Below are positions 33,881 through 42,381 of a DNA stretch of 64,000 bases, piece after piece. Source of the stretch: an uncultured Acidimicrobiales bacterium (GTDB taxonomy: Bacteria > Actinomycetota > Acidimicrobiia > Acidimicrobiales > Bin134); contig OX638350.1 in the NCBI GenBank assembly GCA_951813325.1, positions 1,103,029-1,167,028 on the forward strand. The letters are read 5' to 3'. The notes beneath the pieces were generated by a model. The model was given only the letters and a program-made list of their open reading frames with translations, ran no database searches and had not been told where the DNA came from. Every line of letters starts with the position of its first letter. Within the stretch, counting starts at the first letter, position 1. A program made the translations under genes and the position numbers.

Positions 33881-34660
33881 ATGATGGTTCCCACCGAACA
33901 CGGGCCTATCGAGGTGCACGTCCGCGGCGAGGGCCCGCTGGTGGTCATGCTGCCGTCGATGGGCCGGGGGGCAGTCGACTTCGACCAACTAGCCGCCAAC
34001 GTGGCCACCGCCGGCTATCGGGTCGCCTGTCCCGAGCCCCGAGGACTGGGGGCCAGCTCTGTGCCCAATCGGAAGGAGACGCTGTCGGCGCTGGCGGCCG
34101 ATGTGGCCGCGGTCATCGCCAAGCTTGGCGAGAGTCCTGCGGTGGTGGTCGGGCACGCCTACGGCAACCGGATCGCCCGGATGACAGCTGCGGAGTATCC
34201 CGAGCTGGTGGAGAGCCTGGTGCTGTTGGCCTGCGGCGGATTCATACCGGTCACCGATGAAATGGCCGTGGCCATGAGGACGATATTCGACACCCGCAAC
34301 CCACCCGAGGCTCGCCTGGACGCGGTGAGCCGGGCATTCTTCGCGCCGGGCAACGACCCCTCCCCGTGGACTGGCGGCTGGCACGGGTCGCTGGCCCGCC
34401 ATCAAGAGCAAGCCACCGTATCCACCCCGCTCAGCGACTGGTGGCACGGAGGCCGCGCTCCGATGCTGGCGGTGCAGCCCGCCGACGACAAGCTGGCCGT
34501 GCCGGCCAACGCCGACGCTCTCGTCGAGGCCGTTGGCAACCGGGTCGAGGTGGTGGTCATCCCCCATGCCGGCCATGCCCTCCTTCCTGAACAGCCCGAG
34601 GCCGTGGCAGAAGTAGTTATGGGCTGGCTCAATCGCCGCCGGATCGAAGCCCGCGTCTAA
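33881..34660 (+). CDS. Alpha/beta hydrolase-fold protein with altered nucleophile elbow
   Basis: A 259-residue alpha/beta hydrolase-fold protein from ATG 33881. The overall scaffold is normal (LVVMLPSMGRGAVDFDQLA, EPRGLGASS, MLAVQPADDKLAV and the final His in PHAGHALLPEQP). The nucleophile elbow, however, is GHAYG, with Ala where Ser is expected (VVVGHAYGNRIARM). Relatives with GHAFGN elbows exist, so the fold may act without the Ser nucleophile or with another residue; I would not call it an esterase. It has no signal peptide and stands alone between the FbpC-like gene and a convergent acyl-CoA dehydrogenase. Confidence 0.75.
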   Translation: MMVPTEHGPIEVHVRGEGPLVVMLPSMGRGAVDFDQLAANVATAGYRVACPEPRGLGASSVPNRKETLSALAADVAAVIAKLGESPAVVVGHAYGNRIARMTAAEYPELVESLVLLACGGFIPVTDEMAVAMRTIFDTRNPPEARLDAVSRAFFAPGNDPSPWTGGWHGSLARHQEQATVSTPLSDWWHGGRAPMLAVQPADDKLAVPANADALVEAVGNRVEVVVIPHAGHALLPEQPEAVAEVVMGWLNRRRIEARV

Positions 34661-34673
34661 GCAGGCCCTGGCG

Positions 34674-35873
34674 CTAGTTGCGGGGGATCTCGTTCCAGGG
34701 GATGCCCTTGTCCACCCGAGGCTCGCCGGGCAGGCCGAGCACCTGCTCGCCCAGGATGTTGCGCATGATCTCGGTGGTACCGCCCTCGATGGAGTTGGCC
34801 CGGGCTCGGAGGAACGCATGGCCCACCCCGTTCTCGGCGCCGGTTTCTGACACAGTGTCAGGCCGGCGGAAGGTGTAGTCCAAGCCCACCGAGCCAGCCG
34901 GTCCCTGAAGATTCACGCACTCCTCGAAGATTGCTTTGTTCAGCTCGGCGTGGATGGCCTTGGCCACCGAGCCCTCGGGGCCGGGGTTTCCGGCCCGACG
35001 GTTCTGAGAGGCCCGCATGTTGGTGAGCCGCAGCGTCTCGGCCTGGCTCCACAGATGCATCACCCGGTCGAGGCGGGCCGAGGTGCGCTGCTCGGTGGGC
35101 AGCTCCGACCAGACCTGCACCAACTCCGCGATGCTGCCCGAGCCCCGCTTGGGCAAACTGCCGCCGCCGATCACCGTGCGCTCGTTCATCAGGGTGGTGA
35201 GCGACACCCGCCAGCCCTCGCCCTCTTCGCCGATGCGGTCGGCATCGGGCACCCGGACATCGGTGAAGTAGACCTCGTTGAATTCGGCCTCCCCGGTGAT
35301 TTGCCGCAGTGGGCGGACCTCAACTCCCTGGGCATGCATGTCCAGCGCGAAATAGGTCATGCCCTTGTGCTTGGGGGCCTGGGGATCGCTGCGGGCCACC
35401 AGCATGCCCCGGTCGGCCAGGTGGGCGAGGGTGTTCCACACTTTCTGGCCGTCCACCGTCCAGATATCGCCGTCGCGCACCGCCCGGGTGGCCAGGCCGG
35501 CGAAATCGCTCCCCGCCCCCGGCTCGGAGAACAGCTGGCACCAGCGCTCCTCGCCGGTGAACATGGGCCGCAAGAAGCGGTGCTTTTGCTCGTCGGTGCC
35601 GTGGGTCACGATGGTGGGGCCGGCCAGGGCGAAGAAGAAAGTACCGGAGTCGGCCGGTTTCGCACCCCCTTCCCGGAGACGGCGCTCGATATGACGCTGG
35701 TGGCGGGGCGCCAGCCCGAGACCGCCGTAGCCCACCGGGAAGTGGATCCAGGCCAGCCCGGCGTCGTATTGCCAGCCCCGGAACTCCTCGACCGACATGG
35801 TTGCGGGGTCGTGCTCGGCCAACAGGGCGTCGATGGCGTCGTCGACTTCTTGGGGGATGGCGTCGGTGCTCAC
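34674..35873 (-). CDS. Acyl-CoA dehydrogenase
   Basis: A 399-residue FAD-dependent acyl-CoA dehydrogenase. The middle domain has FSEPGAGSDFAGLATRAVRDGDIWTVDGQKVW, split here as FSEPGAGSDFAGLATRA then DGDIWTVDGQKVWNT. The C-terminal helical domain ends in GGTTEIMRNILGEQVLG. It oxidises acyl-CoA to enoyl-CoA. The GTG start overlaps the stop of the upstream sugar isomerase-like gene (GTGA), so both are in one transcript. The family is multi-member in actinobacteria; the chain specificity is unknown. It lies near other lipid or steroid-like catabolic genes. Confidence 0.92.
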   Translation of the reverse strand: MSTDAIPQEVDDAIDALLAEHDPATMSVEEFRGWQYDAGLAWIHFPVGYGGLGLAPRHQRHIERRLREGGAKPADSGTFFFALAGPTIVTHGTDEQKHRFLRPMFTGEERWCQLFSEPGAGSDFAGLATRAVRDGDIWTVDGQKVWNTLAHLADRGMLVARSDPQAPKHKGMTYFALDMHAQGVEVRPLRQITGEAEFNEVYFTDVRVPDADRIGEEGEGWRVSLTTLMNERTVIGGGSLPKRGSGSIAELVQVWSELPTEQRTSARLDRVMHLWSQAETLRLTNMRASQNRRAGNPGPEGSVAKAIHAELNKAIFEECVNLQGPAGSVGLDYTFRRPDTVSETGAENGVGHAFLRARANSIEGGTTEIMRNILGEQVLGLPGEPRVDKGIPWNEIPRN

Positions 35874-36679
35874 AAGGCCAATCTACCCAGTGAGTCCATG
35901 GCTTGGCGGGCTGCTTCTCCCGGATCGAGGGCGTACATCTCGTCGGAGAACACTTCAACGGCGATTGGTGCGTCCACGCCCCGGTCGGCCAAGTCGGCCA
36001 GCAACCCGGCAATGTCCCCGTGGCCGTTGCCCGGCAGGAGGCGGTGGTGGATGCACTCGTGGGCCAACTCGTCGTTCGACGGTGCGTTGTCCGGAACCGG
36101 ACCAGTGTCGCCGACCTGGATGGCCCTGATCGTGGCTGGGTCGATGGAGGCGTCAAGCCGCCCGCGCTCTGGTCCACGCCACAGGTGCCAGGTGTCCAGC
36201 AGCAGTCCGGCGTTGGGCCGGTCGGCCCGCTCGACGATTTTGGCGGCCACCCGGTGGTCGTCCAGCGGCGACCAGGCGAACGGCTCGATCAGGGCCAATA
36301 TGCCGTGGTCGGCGGCTTGGTCGGCGATCTCGGCCAGGGTGGCCGCCGCCTGGGCGAGGTGCTCGCCTGGCAGCCAGTCGGAGTGCTCCAGCACAGTGAT
36401 CGACCGGGAACCCAGGGCCGCGGCTGCCGCCACTGTCACATTTGCGCTGTCGGGGGACCGCATGGTCATCACCGCGCCGTCATACTCGGCCACCCGCAGG
36501 TCCAGGTCACCCAACAGGTCCAGCAGACAAGCGTCATCCCATCCCTGCTGAAGCAGCTTTTGGTACTCCCATTCGTAGATGGACAACCGGGCGAACCCGG
36601 CGGCTGACGCGGCCCGGGCTTTGTGCTCCCACGGCACTCGGCCCAGCGTGCCGGTGCACAGAAACGGGGGATGGGGCAT
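35870..36679 (-). CDS. Sugar phosphate isomerase/epimerase family (xylose isomerase-like TIM barrel)
   Basis: A 269-residue TIM-barrel protein of the AP-endonuclease/xylose isomerase-like family. Metal-site residues are plausible in IEPFAWSP (Glu), LLLDTWHLW (Asp and His), IQVGDTG and IAVEVFSDE (Glu). In bacteria these are isomerases or epimerases of sugar phosphates or inositol-related compounds, or uncharacterised relatives. It overlaps the acyl-CoA dehydrogenase start by 4 bp, which is an unusual partner and hints at a shared catabolic route. Substrate not inferable. Confidence 0.8.
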   Translation of the reverse strand: MPHPPFLCTGTLGRVPWEHKARAASAAGFARLSIYEWEYQKLLQQGWDDACLLDLLGDLDLRVAEYDGAVMTMRSPDSANVTVAAAAALGSRSITVLEHSDWLPGEHLAQAAATLAEIADQAADHGILALIEPFAWSPLDDHRVAAKIVERADRPNAGLLLDTWHLWRGPERGRLDASIDPATIRAIQVGDTGPVPDNAPSNDELAHECIHHRLLPGNGHGDIAGLLADLADRGVDAPIAVEVFSDEMYALDPGEAARQAMDSLGRLAL

Positions 36680-36739
36680 GGACTGAGACTACGCCTGCTG
36701 CACTGTCGTGCGGGCATGGAGTTCGACTCCGATATCCAG

Positions 36740-37023
36740 GTAGTCCGGCTGATCCGGGCCACGAGTTGTGACAGCCGGAGAGCTTGTGACAACGAGGGGA
36801 CGATCTTGAAAGTGCCGCCCCCGAGCGAGCCCATGACGCTGAAGTGCTTGTGGTCGAGGGTCAAGATCGTGCGTGTTCGACAGCGCTGGGCCAAGACCAC
36901 TTGGGAGGCGTCGGCCAGTCCGATGCCAAGGTCGCGGTAGCGGGCGACTACCTGTCTTGTCGTTGAGAGATCCTCGGGGTCCATCACCGCTCGCCAAGGA
37001 AGGCAGGCGGTCGTCTTGGTCAT
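36740..37023 (-). pseudogene. Fragment of a PIN-domain (VapC-like) toxin
   Basis: Frame on the minus strand from ~37023 reads ...ARYRDLGIGLADASQVVLA followed by RTRTILTLDHKHFSVM and a terminal FKIVPS. This matches the C-terminal half of a PIN nuclease, with two of the acidic residues (LADAS and TLDHKHF). The N-terminal half with the first catalytic Asp is missing and there is no proper stop after the domain, so it is a remnant. No VapB-like antitoxin is seen next to it. Confidence 0.55.
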
Positions 37024-37066
37024 GCCCTATATGGCCCTACCGCTAGCACAAGTGTTGTTCCGCTTA

Positions 37067-38110
37067 CTACGTCCGGGGCTTCGCCTCGGCCAACTCGGCG
37101 ATGTAGGCCAACTCTTCGTCGGAATCGGCCCGGATGGTGAGGCCGGTGGCCTTGGTGTCGCACCAACGGCTGAAGCGCTCCTTGATGCGCTGGCGAGAGC
37201 CGATCAAGGCCCCGTCGTCGATGTACTCATCGGGCACCGCGGCCACGGCTTCCTCCCGGTGCCCGGCCATGAACAGATCCTGGATACGCTCGGCGGCCTC
37301 TCCGAACCCCCGCCGCACCATGGCATCGCGGTGGAAGTTGTGCTCTCGGGTGCCGTAGCCCCCGACCAAGAAGGCGAACTGGGGCTTGGCCGAGTTGATG
37401 GCCTCCTGCACATCGTTGGTGATCGACACCCGGGCACCGGCTTGGATCTCGAGGTCATCCCAGGTGCGCCCCGCCCGCTCGAGGCCCTTCTGAATGGCCT
37501 CGGTATAGAGGTGGGCACTGCCCGGGGTGTAGCCCAGCGGCAGCCACCCGTCGGCCAACTCGGCCATGAGCGCCGTGTTGGCCGGCCCGCCGGTGGCCAA
37601 GAACACGGGGATGTCGGGGTTCATGTGCAGTATCGACTTGAGCGGCTTGCCGATGCCCAGCGCGCGCTCTCCGGCTAAGGGCAGATTGATCTGCGATCCG
37701 TCGTGGGTCACCGGGGCCTCGCGGGCGAACACCTTCTTGATGATGGATATGTAGTCGCGCAGCACGGCGTTGGGCTTGCCCCATGGCTGGCCGTACCACC
37801 CCTCCACGATCTGGGGGCCCGAGAGCCCCAGGCCGCAGATGGCCCGCCCTGGACCGGCCAGCGCCTCCAGGGTGCCGAACTGCATGGCGGTGGTCACCGG
37901 CGGCCGGGCCGCCACTTGGCATACCGCGGTGCCCAGCCGGATGTGGCGGGTATGGGCTGCGATCCACGCCAGGGGAGTGATGGCGTCGGCTCCGTAGATC
38001 TCCGCCGACCACACCGAGTCGTACCCCAGGCGCTCGGCCAGATGCACCCGCTCCAGCGGTATCTCCAGCTTGGCCTGATTCCAGACGTCTATCCCGATTC
38101 CCAGCTTCAT
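37067..38110 (-). CDS. LLM-class F420-dependent oxidoreductase
   Basis: A 347-residue luciferase-like oxidoreductase. It starts KLGIGIDVWNQAKLEIPLER, then AERLGYDSVWSAEIYGADAI and RLGTAVCQVAARPPVTTAMQ, a block close to F420-dependent glucose-6-phosphate dehydrogenase and mer-type enzymes. GLSGPQIVEGWYGQPW is the substrate-entry loop. The second half includes PVFLATGGPANTALMAELADGW. F420 use is inferred from the actinobacterial family. It is separated from the divergent aminotransferase by a 156-bp spacer that should hold both promoters. Confidence 0.9.
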   Translation of the reverse strand: MKLGIGIDVWNQAKLEIPLERVHLAERLGYDSVWSAEIYGADAITPLAWIAAHTRHIRLGTAVCQVAARPPVTTAMQFGTLEALAGPGRAICGLGLSGPQIVEGWYGQPWGKPNAVLRDYISIIKKVFAREAPVTHDGSQINLPLAGERALGIGKPLKSILHMNPDIPVFLATGGPANTALMAELADGWLPLGYTPGSAHLYTEAIQKGLERAGRTWDDLEIQAGARVSITNDVQEAINSAKPQFAFLVGGYGTREHNFHRDAMVRRGFGEAAERIQDLFMAGHREEAVAAVPDEYIDDGALIGSRQRIKERFSRWCDTKATGLTIRADSDEELAYIAELAEAKPRT

Positions 38111-38266
38111 AGTCTCCGACTATCCCACGGTGTGCAGATGAACGACGAGAACTGCTTCTCGAAATTGACTCCTGGCCTCGTTGGTCTTGGCGATCTTGCT
38201 CGGAAGGACATGGACATCCCACTCCCGGTGGTCTGCCGGTGAATTGGCAGTGGGTAGAATCCGACG

Positions 38267-39484
38267 GTGCCCACCAAGTTCTTGCACCCATTTGCCCCGG
38301 CCGCGGCCGACGACTTCATCACCATCGTGCGGGCCGAGGGCTGCACACTGTGGGACGACCAGGGCAAACGCTATCTGGATGCCCTAGCCAGCCTGTGGTA
38401 CTGCCAGGTGGGCCACGGCCGGCGTGAGATTATCGACGCGGTGGCCGGCCAGATGCGGACGCTGGACGCCTATCAGACCTTCGCACCGTTCACGAACCAG
38501 CCGGCTGAGGAGCTGGCCTCGATGGTGGCCGAGCGGTCGCCGCTGCCCGACGGCCGGGTCTTCTTCTGCGGTTCGGGCTCGGAGGCAGTGGACTCGGCGC
38601 TCAAGATCGCCCGGGGGGTCCACCAGCTCCGAGGCGAGTCGGACCGTCAGATCGTCATTCGGCGCACCGACGCCTACCACGGCACCAACTTTGGGGGCAC
38701 ATCGGCCCAGGGCATCGCCGGCAACCGGGAGGGCTGGGGCGACCTGGTTCCCCACTTCGTGGAGGTGCCCCGCGACGATATCGAGGCGGTGAGCACCGTC
38801 ATGGCCGCCCACGCGGGGCGGGTGGCCGCCGTCATCACCGAGCCGATGCAGGGTGCCGGGGGAGTGTTCCCGCCCCACGACGGCTATTTGGAAGGTGTGC
38901 GGCGACTGTGCGACCAGCACGGGGCGCTGCTCATCATGGACGAGGTGATCTGCGGGTTCGGCCGCACCGGGCAGTGGTTCGGGGCCCAGCACTACGGCGT
39001 CACTCCCGATCTGATGACCTTCGCCAAGGGGGTCACCTCGGGATACCAGCCAGTGGGCGGGGTGATTTGCAGCCGGGACGTGTGTAACGTGTTGGAGCAG
39101 CCCGGCCTGGTACTGCGCACCGGCTACACCTACGCCGGGCACCCGACGTGTATGGCCGCCGGGGTGGCCAACTTGGCCCTGATGGAAGAAGAGGAGCTGG
39201 TGCAACGGGTGCCCCATCTGGCCGAAAAGCTCACCGAGGGGCTGGCCGCACTCCAATCCGACGGTCTCATCCAGAGCTACCGGGGGACCGGAGCGGTGTA
39301 CGCCGCCGAGCTGGGCTACGACGCGGCGGTTTCCCGGATGCGGCTGCTGGAAGCCGGGGTGGTGTTGCGGCCCATCGGCACCGCGCTGGCCATCTGCCCG
39401 CCCCTGGTCATCACCGACCACGAGATCGGCACCTTGTTCGACACCATGGCCGATGTGCTGGCCCAAGGGCCAGACCAGGGCTAG
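38267..39484 (+). CDS. Class III (omega-amino acid:pyruvate type) aminotransferase
   Basis: A 405-residue class III PLP aminotransferase. Residues around LWDDQGKRYLDALASLWYCQ open the family, PLP contacts are in FFCGSGSEAVDSALKIA and LLIMDEVICGFGRTG, and the PLP-lysine is in DLMTFAKGVTSGYQPVGG. Such enzymes transfer amino groups from beta-alanine, GABA, taurine or amines to pyruvate or 2-oxoglutarate. GTG 38267 is used. It has no clear operon partner; the convergent SDR ends 5 nt away. Confidence 0.92.
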   Translation: MPTKFLHPFAPAAADDFITIVRAEGCTLWDDQGKRYLDALASLWYCQVGHGRREIIDAVAGQMRTLDAYQTFAPFTNQPAEELASMVAERSPLPDGRVFFCGSGSEAVDSALKIARGVHQLRGESDRQIVIRRTDAYHGTNFGGTSAQGIAGNREGWGDLVPHFVEVPRDDIEAVSTVMAAHAGRVAAVITEPMQGAGGVFPPHDGYLEGVRRLCDQHGALLIMDEVICGFGRTGQWFGAQHYGVTPDLMTFAKGVTSGYQPVGGVICSRDVCNVLEQPGLVLRTGYTYAGHPTCMAAGVANLALMEEEELVQRVPHLAEKLTEGLAALQSDGLIQSYRGTGAVYAAELGYDAAVSRMRLLEAGVVLRPIGTALAICPPLVITDHEIGTLFDTMADVLAQGPDQG

Positions 39485-39489
39485 CCCGC

Positions 39490-40281
39490 TCAGCCGATCA
39501 TTTGGCCGGCGTCTACTCGGATCTCCAGGCCGGTAACCCCTCGGCTCCGCTCCGAGGCCAAAAACAGAACGGCTTCGGCAATGTCTCCGGGATCGACATG
39601 CCGGTTCAAAGCTGCGGCCCGTGCGGCCCGATCGGAGACCTGCTGAGCCGTTTTGCCGGTCTGGGCGGCGATGCCTTGCCACAACTGGTCGAGGTTGTCG
39701 CCGGTGATATAGCCCGGCGTGACGATGTTCACCCTGATGTTGTGGGGGCCGAGTTCTCGGGCCATCACCAACGACGCGGTGTGCACGGCCGATTTGGTGG
39801 AGGTATAGATGGCCATCTTCTCGGGCACCGAATGAGTGCCGAGCGTGCTGATCTGCACGATCGAGCCCCCGCCGGCGGCCTTCATGTGCTCGGCCGCCCT
39901 ACGGCTCACCTCCAAGGTGCCGATCACGTTGACCTCGACGGCTCGGCGGTAGTCGCCCCAGTCTATGTCTGTCACGGTGGAACGCACCGCGCCGCCAAGG
40001 GTGGCCACGTTCACCACTGCATCCACCCGCCCCAGCTCGGCCGCTGCGGTGTCAGCCAGGGCCGCGGCGGAGTCGTGGTGGGCGATGTCGGTGGGTACCG
40101 CCACTACCCGGCGCCCGGTGGCCTCAGACACCTCAGCGGCCAGTGCTTCCAGCGGTTCTTTCCGCCGGGCGGCTAGGGCCAGTTCAGCGCCGTCGCCAGC
40201 CAGAGCCAGCGCGCACGACCGTCCCACCCCCGGCCCTGCTCCGGTGACGATGGCCACCTTGCCGGCCATCGAGCGGTTCAT
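39490..40281 (-). CDS. SDR-family oxidoreductase
   Basis: A 263-residue short-chain dehydrogenase. TGxxxGxG is TGAGPGVGR near residue 14; the catalytic Ser is in VQISTLGTHSV and the YxxxK is Y-T-S-T-K (YTSTKSAVHTASL). The C-terminal VDAGQMIG is the usual end. It oxidises or reduces an alcohol with NAD(P). It lies 93 bp from the next SDR; that gap contains a 15-bp direct repeat (TCCGATGCCGGTGGT). Two SDRs and a zinc alcohol dehydrogenase form a minus-strand set. Confidence 0.92.
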   Translation of the reverse strand: MNRSMAGKVAIVTGAGPGVGRSCALALAGDGAELALAARRKEPLEALAAEVSEATGRRVVAVPTDIAHHDSAAALADTAAAELGRVDAVVNVATLGGAVRSTVTDIDWGDYRRAVEVNVIGTLEVSRRAAEHMKAAGGGSIVQISTLGTHSVPEKMAIYTSTKSAVHTASLVMARELGPHNIRVNIVTPGYITGDNLDQLWQGIAAQTGKTAQQVSDRAARAAALNRHVDPGDIAEAVLFLASERSRGVTGLEIRVDAGQMIG

Positions 40282-40374
40282 CTGGCTCCCTTGTGCATCA
40301 CAGTCTCTCGGTCCGATGCCGGTGGTTTGGTTTGTTGTTCACGGTCTTGGGATCCGATGCCGGTGGTGTCGGCG

Positions 40375-41172
40375 CTATTCAGTCTCGGGCATGTCGGGGA
40401 TCCAGCTGGCACCGTTGATGTGGCTGCCGCCGTCCACGTACAGCGTGTTGCCGGTGAGGTATTGGGCGTCTTCCGACGACAAGAAGAGGGCTACCGGGGC
40501 GATGTCGCCCTCGGGGTCGCCCATGCGGCCCATAGGGTTGGCCGCCTCGGCATTGCGGATCAGATCGGGCATCATCTCCTCCACCCGGCGAGCCGAGGCG
40601 GTCTTGGCTCCCGGGCAGATCACGTTCACCGCGATGCCGTATGGCGCCCACTCTCGGGCCGCGGTGCGGCTCAGGGTCCGCAGCGCCTCTTTGGCGCAGT
40701 TGTACTCCAATGTGCCCATGTGGGCGTTCACCCCGTTGAGCGAGCACAGGTTCACGATCCGGCCATACTGCTGATCCCGCATCACCCGGAAGGCGGCCTG
40801 CATGGCCCACAGCGGGCCGTACAACCCCACGTGCATGGCGTCGTTCATCAGCTTGTCGGTCTTGACCTCCACCCGGCAGAGCTCTCCGCCGCCCCACGCG
40901 TTGTTGATGAGCACGTCGAGGCGGCCCCAGTGGTCGGCGGCGGCGTCCACCATGGCCAGCACCTCGGCCTTGTCGGCCACGTCTACCCGCATCGATCGGG
41001 CGTCGGCGCCGAATTCGTGGCACAGTTCGCCGACCACCCGCTCGGCGGCCTCATTGTCGATGTCGGTGACCAGCAGCTTGGCCCCCTCGGCCGCGAACCG
41101 TCGGCAGATTCCGCGGCCGATGCCGTCGCCGCCGCCGGTGACCACCGCCACCCGATCCTCCAGTTGTCCCAT
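40375..41172 (-). CDS. SDR-family oxidoreductase
   Basis: A 265-residue short-chain dehydrogenase. TGGGDGIGRG binds the cofactor, with D at the end of strand 2 (LLVTDID), suggesting NAD preference. The catalytic residues are S in VNLCSLNGVN and Y-N-C-A-K in TLEYNCAKEALRTLS. NNAWGGG is the family NNA motif. It ends before another SDR gene and follows the zinc alcohol dehydrogenase 42 bp upstream on the same strand, probably one operon acting on a common alcohol or steroid-like substrate; the substrate is not known. Confidence 0.92.
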   Translation of the reverse strand: MGQLEDRVAVVTGGGDGIGRGICRRFAAEGAKLLVTDIDNEAAERVVGELCHEFGADARSMRVDVADKAEVLAMVDAAADHWGRLDVLINNAWGGGELCRVEVKTDKLMNDAMHVGLYGPLWAMQAAFRVMRDQQYGRIVNLCSLNGVNAHMGTLEYNCAKEALRTLSRTAAREWAPYGIAVNVICPGAKTASARRVEEMMPDLIRNAEAANPMGRMGDPEGDIAPVALFLSSEDAQYLTGNTLYVDGGSHINGASWIPDMPETE

Positions 41173-41214
41173 CTTCTCGCTCCTTCCAGAAGCTGATTGC
41201 GGGGTAGGGAAAGC

Positions 41215-42300
41215 TCAGAAAGCGATGACTGAGCGCAGGGTCTCGCCGGCCTTCATGGCGGCGTAGCCATCGTTCACCTCGTTGATATCGATGGTGGCCG
41301 ACACCATCTCGTCCAGTTTGAGCCGTCCGTCGAGGTAGAGGTCGATGAACTTGGGCATGTCCAGACGGAAGCGGTTGCCGCCCATAAGCGATCCCTGGAG
41401 CTTCTTCTCGCTCAAGATGATCTCTCCGCCGGGGATGGTTACCTGGCTGGTCATGGGCAGCATGCCGATGACCGTGGCCGTGCCGCCGATGCCGATCATG
41501 GCCCAGCTCTGCTCGGCGGTGGCCGACAGGCCGATGGCCTCAAAGGAGTAGTCGGCCCCGCCCCTGGTGATCTCGTGGACGGCGGCCACGGGGTCGACCT
41601 CCGAGGCGTTGACCGTGTGGGTGGCGCCCAGGGTGCGGGCCATCTCCAACTTGGAGGCTACGAGGTCCACCGCGATGATGGGTGTGGCGCCCACGATGCG
41701 GGCCCCCTGGACGGCCGACAAGCCGATGCCGCCGCAGCCGATCACCACCACGCTCGATCCCGCGGGCACCGCCGCGGTGCGCATGACTGCTCCCAGCCCG
41801 GTGGTGACCCCGCAGCCGATCAGGGCGGCCCGGTCGAGGGGCATATCGTCGCGGATCTTCACCACCGCCCGCTCATGGACCAATAGCTCCTCGGCGAACG
41901 ACCCCAGCCCGGCGAAGGCGGTGCAGCCCCGGCCGTCTTCGAGCCTCAACGAGGGGGTGGGACGGCCCGAGCGCATGGAGTCGGCGTCGAGGCACAGGTA
42001 GGGCTTGCCCTGAAGGCACGTGCGGCACACCCCGCACCACATCGAGACGCAGGTGATGACGTGGTCGCCGGGCTGCACGTAGGTCACGTCTTCGCCCACT
42101 GCGGCCACCACGCCAGCCGACTCGTGGCCCATCACCATCGACTGCGCCACCGGCCAGTGCCCGTCCATGAAGTGAAGATCGGAGTGGCACAGCCCGGCAT
42201 GGGTGGTGCTGATGAGCACCTCGTTGGGATTCGGCTTGTCCACGGTGAGGTTCTCGACGACCAGTTCGCCGGGGCTGGTGTGCAATACGGCGCCGCGCAT
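41215..42300 (-). CDS. Zinc-dependent alcohol dehydrogenase (MDR family)
   Basis: A 361-residue medium-chain dehydrogenase. Catalytic zinc ligands are in GLCHSDLHFMDGHWP (Cys, Asp) and VMGHESAGVV (His-Glu). The structural zinc cysteines are in MWCGVCRTCLQGKPYLC. NAD binding uses VVVIGCGGIGLSAVQGA. The SMVMGHES and CGVTTGLGAV segments match the actinobacterial class of zinc alcohol dehydrogenases. It precedes the two SDR genes on the same strand. The 'CVSMWCGVCRTC' spacing is typical, all four structural cysteines present. Substrate: a short or medium alcohol/aldehyde, unspecified. Confidence 0.92.
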   Translation of the reverse strand: MRGAVLHTSPGELVVENLTVDKPNPNEVLISTTHAGLCHSDLHFMDGHWPVAQSMVMGHESAGVVAAVGEDVTYVQPGDHVITCVSMWCGVCRTCLQGKPYLCLDADSMRSGRPTPSLRLEDGRGCTAFAGLGSFAEELLVHERAVVKIRDDMPLDRAALIGCGVTTGLGAVMRTAAVPAGSSVVVIGCGGIGLSAVQGARIVGATPIIAVDLVASKLEMARTLGATHTVNASEVDPVAAVHEITRGGADYSFEAIGLSATAEQSWAMIGIGGTATVIGMLPMTSQVTIPGGEIILSEKKLQGSLMGGNRFRLDMPKFIDLYLDGRLKLDEMVSATIDINEVNDGYAAMKAGETLRSVIAF

Positions 42301-42381
42301 GGCTTCTCCTCGGTTGTTGATTTCCAGGACAGACTAAACGCGGCCGGCCACGCTGGCAGTGTCCGGGCCGCGGGGCGGCAT

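Noticed and set aside
40313..40363. 15-bp direct repeat TCCGATGCCGGTGGT between two SDR genes
   Set aside because: Two short copies 36 bp apart in an intergenic spacer are noted, but nothing else supports a regulatory or mobile role.
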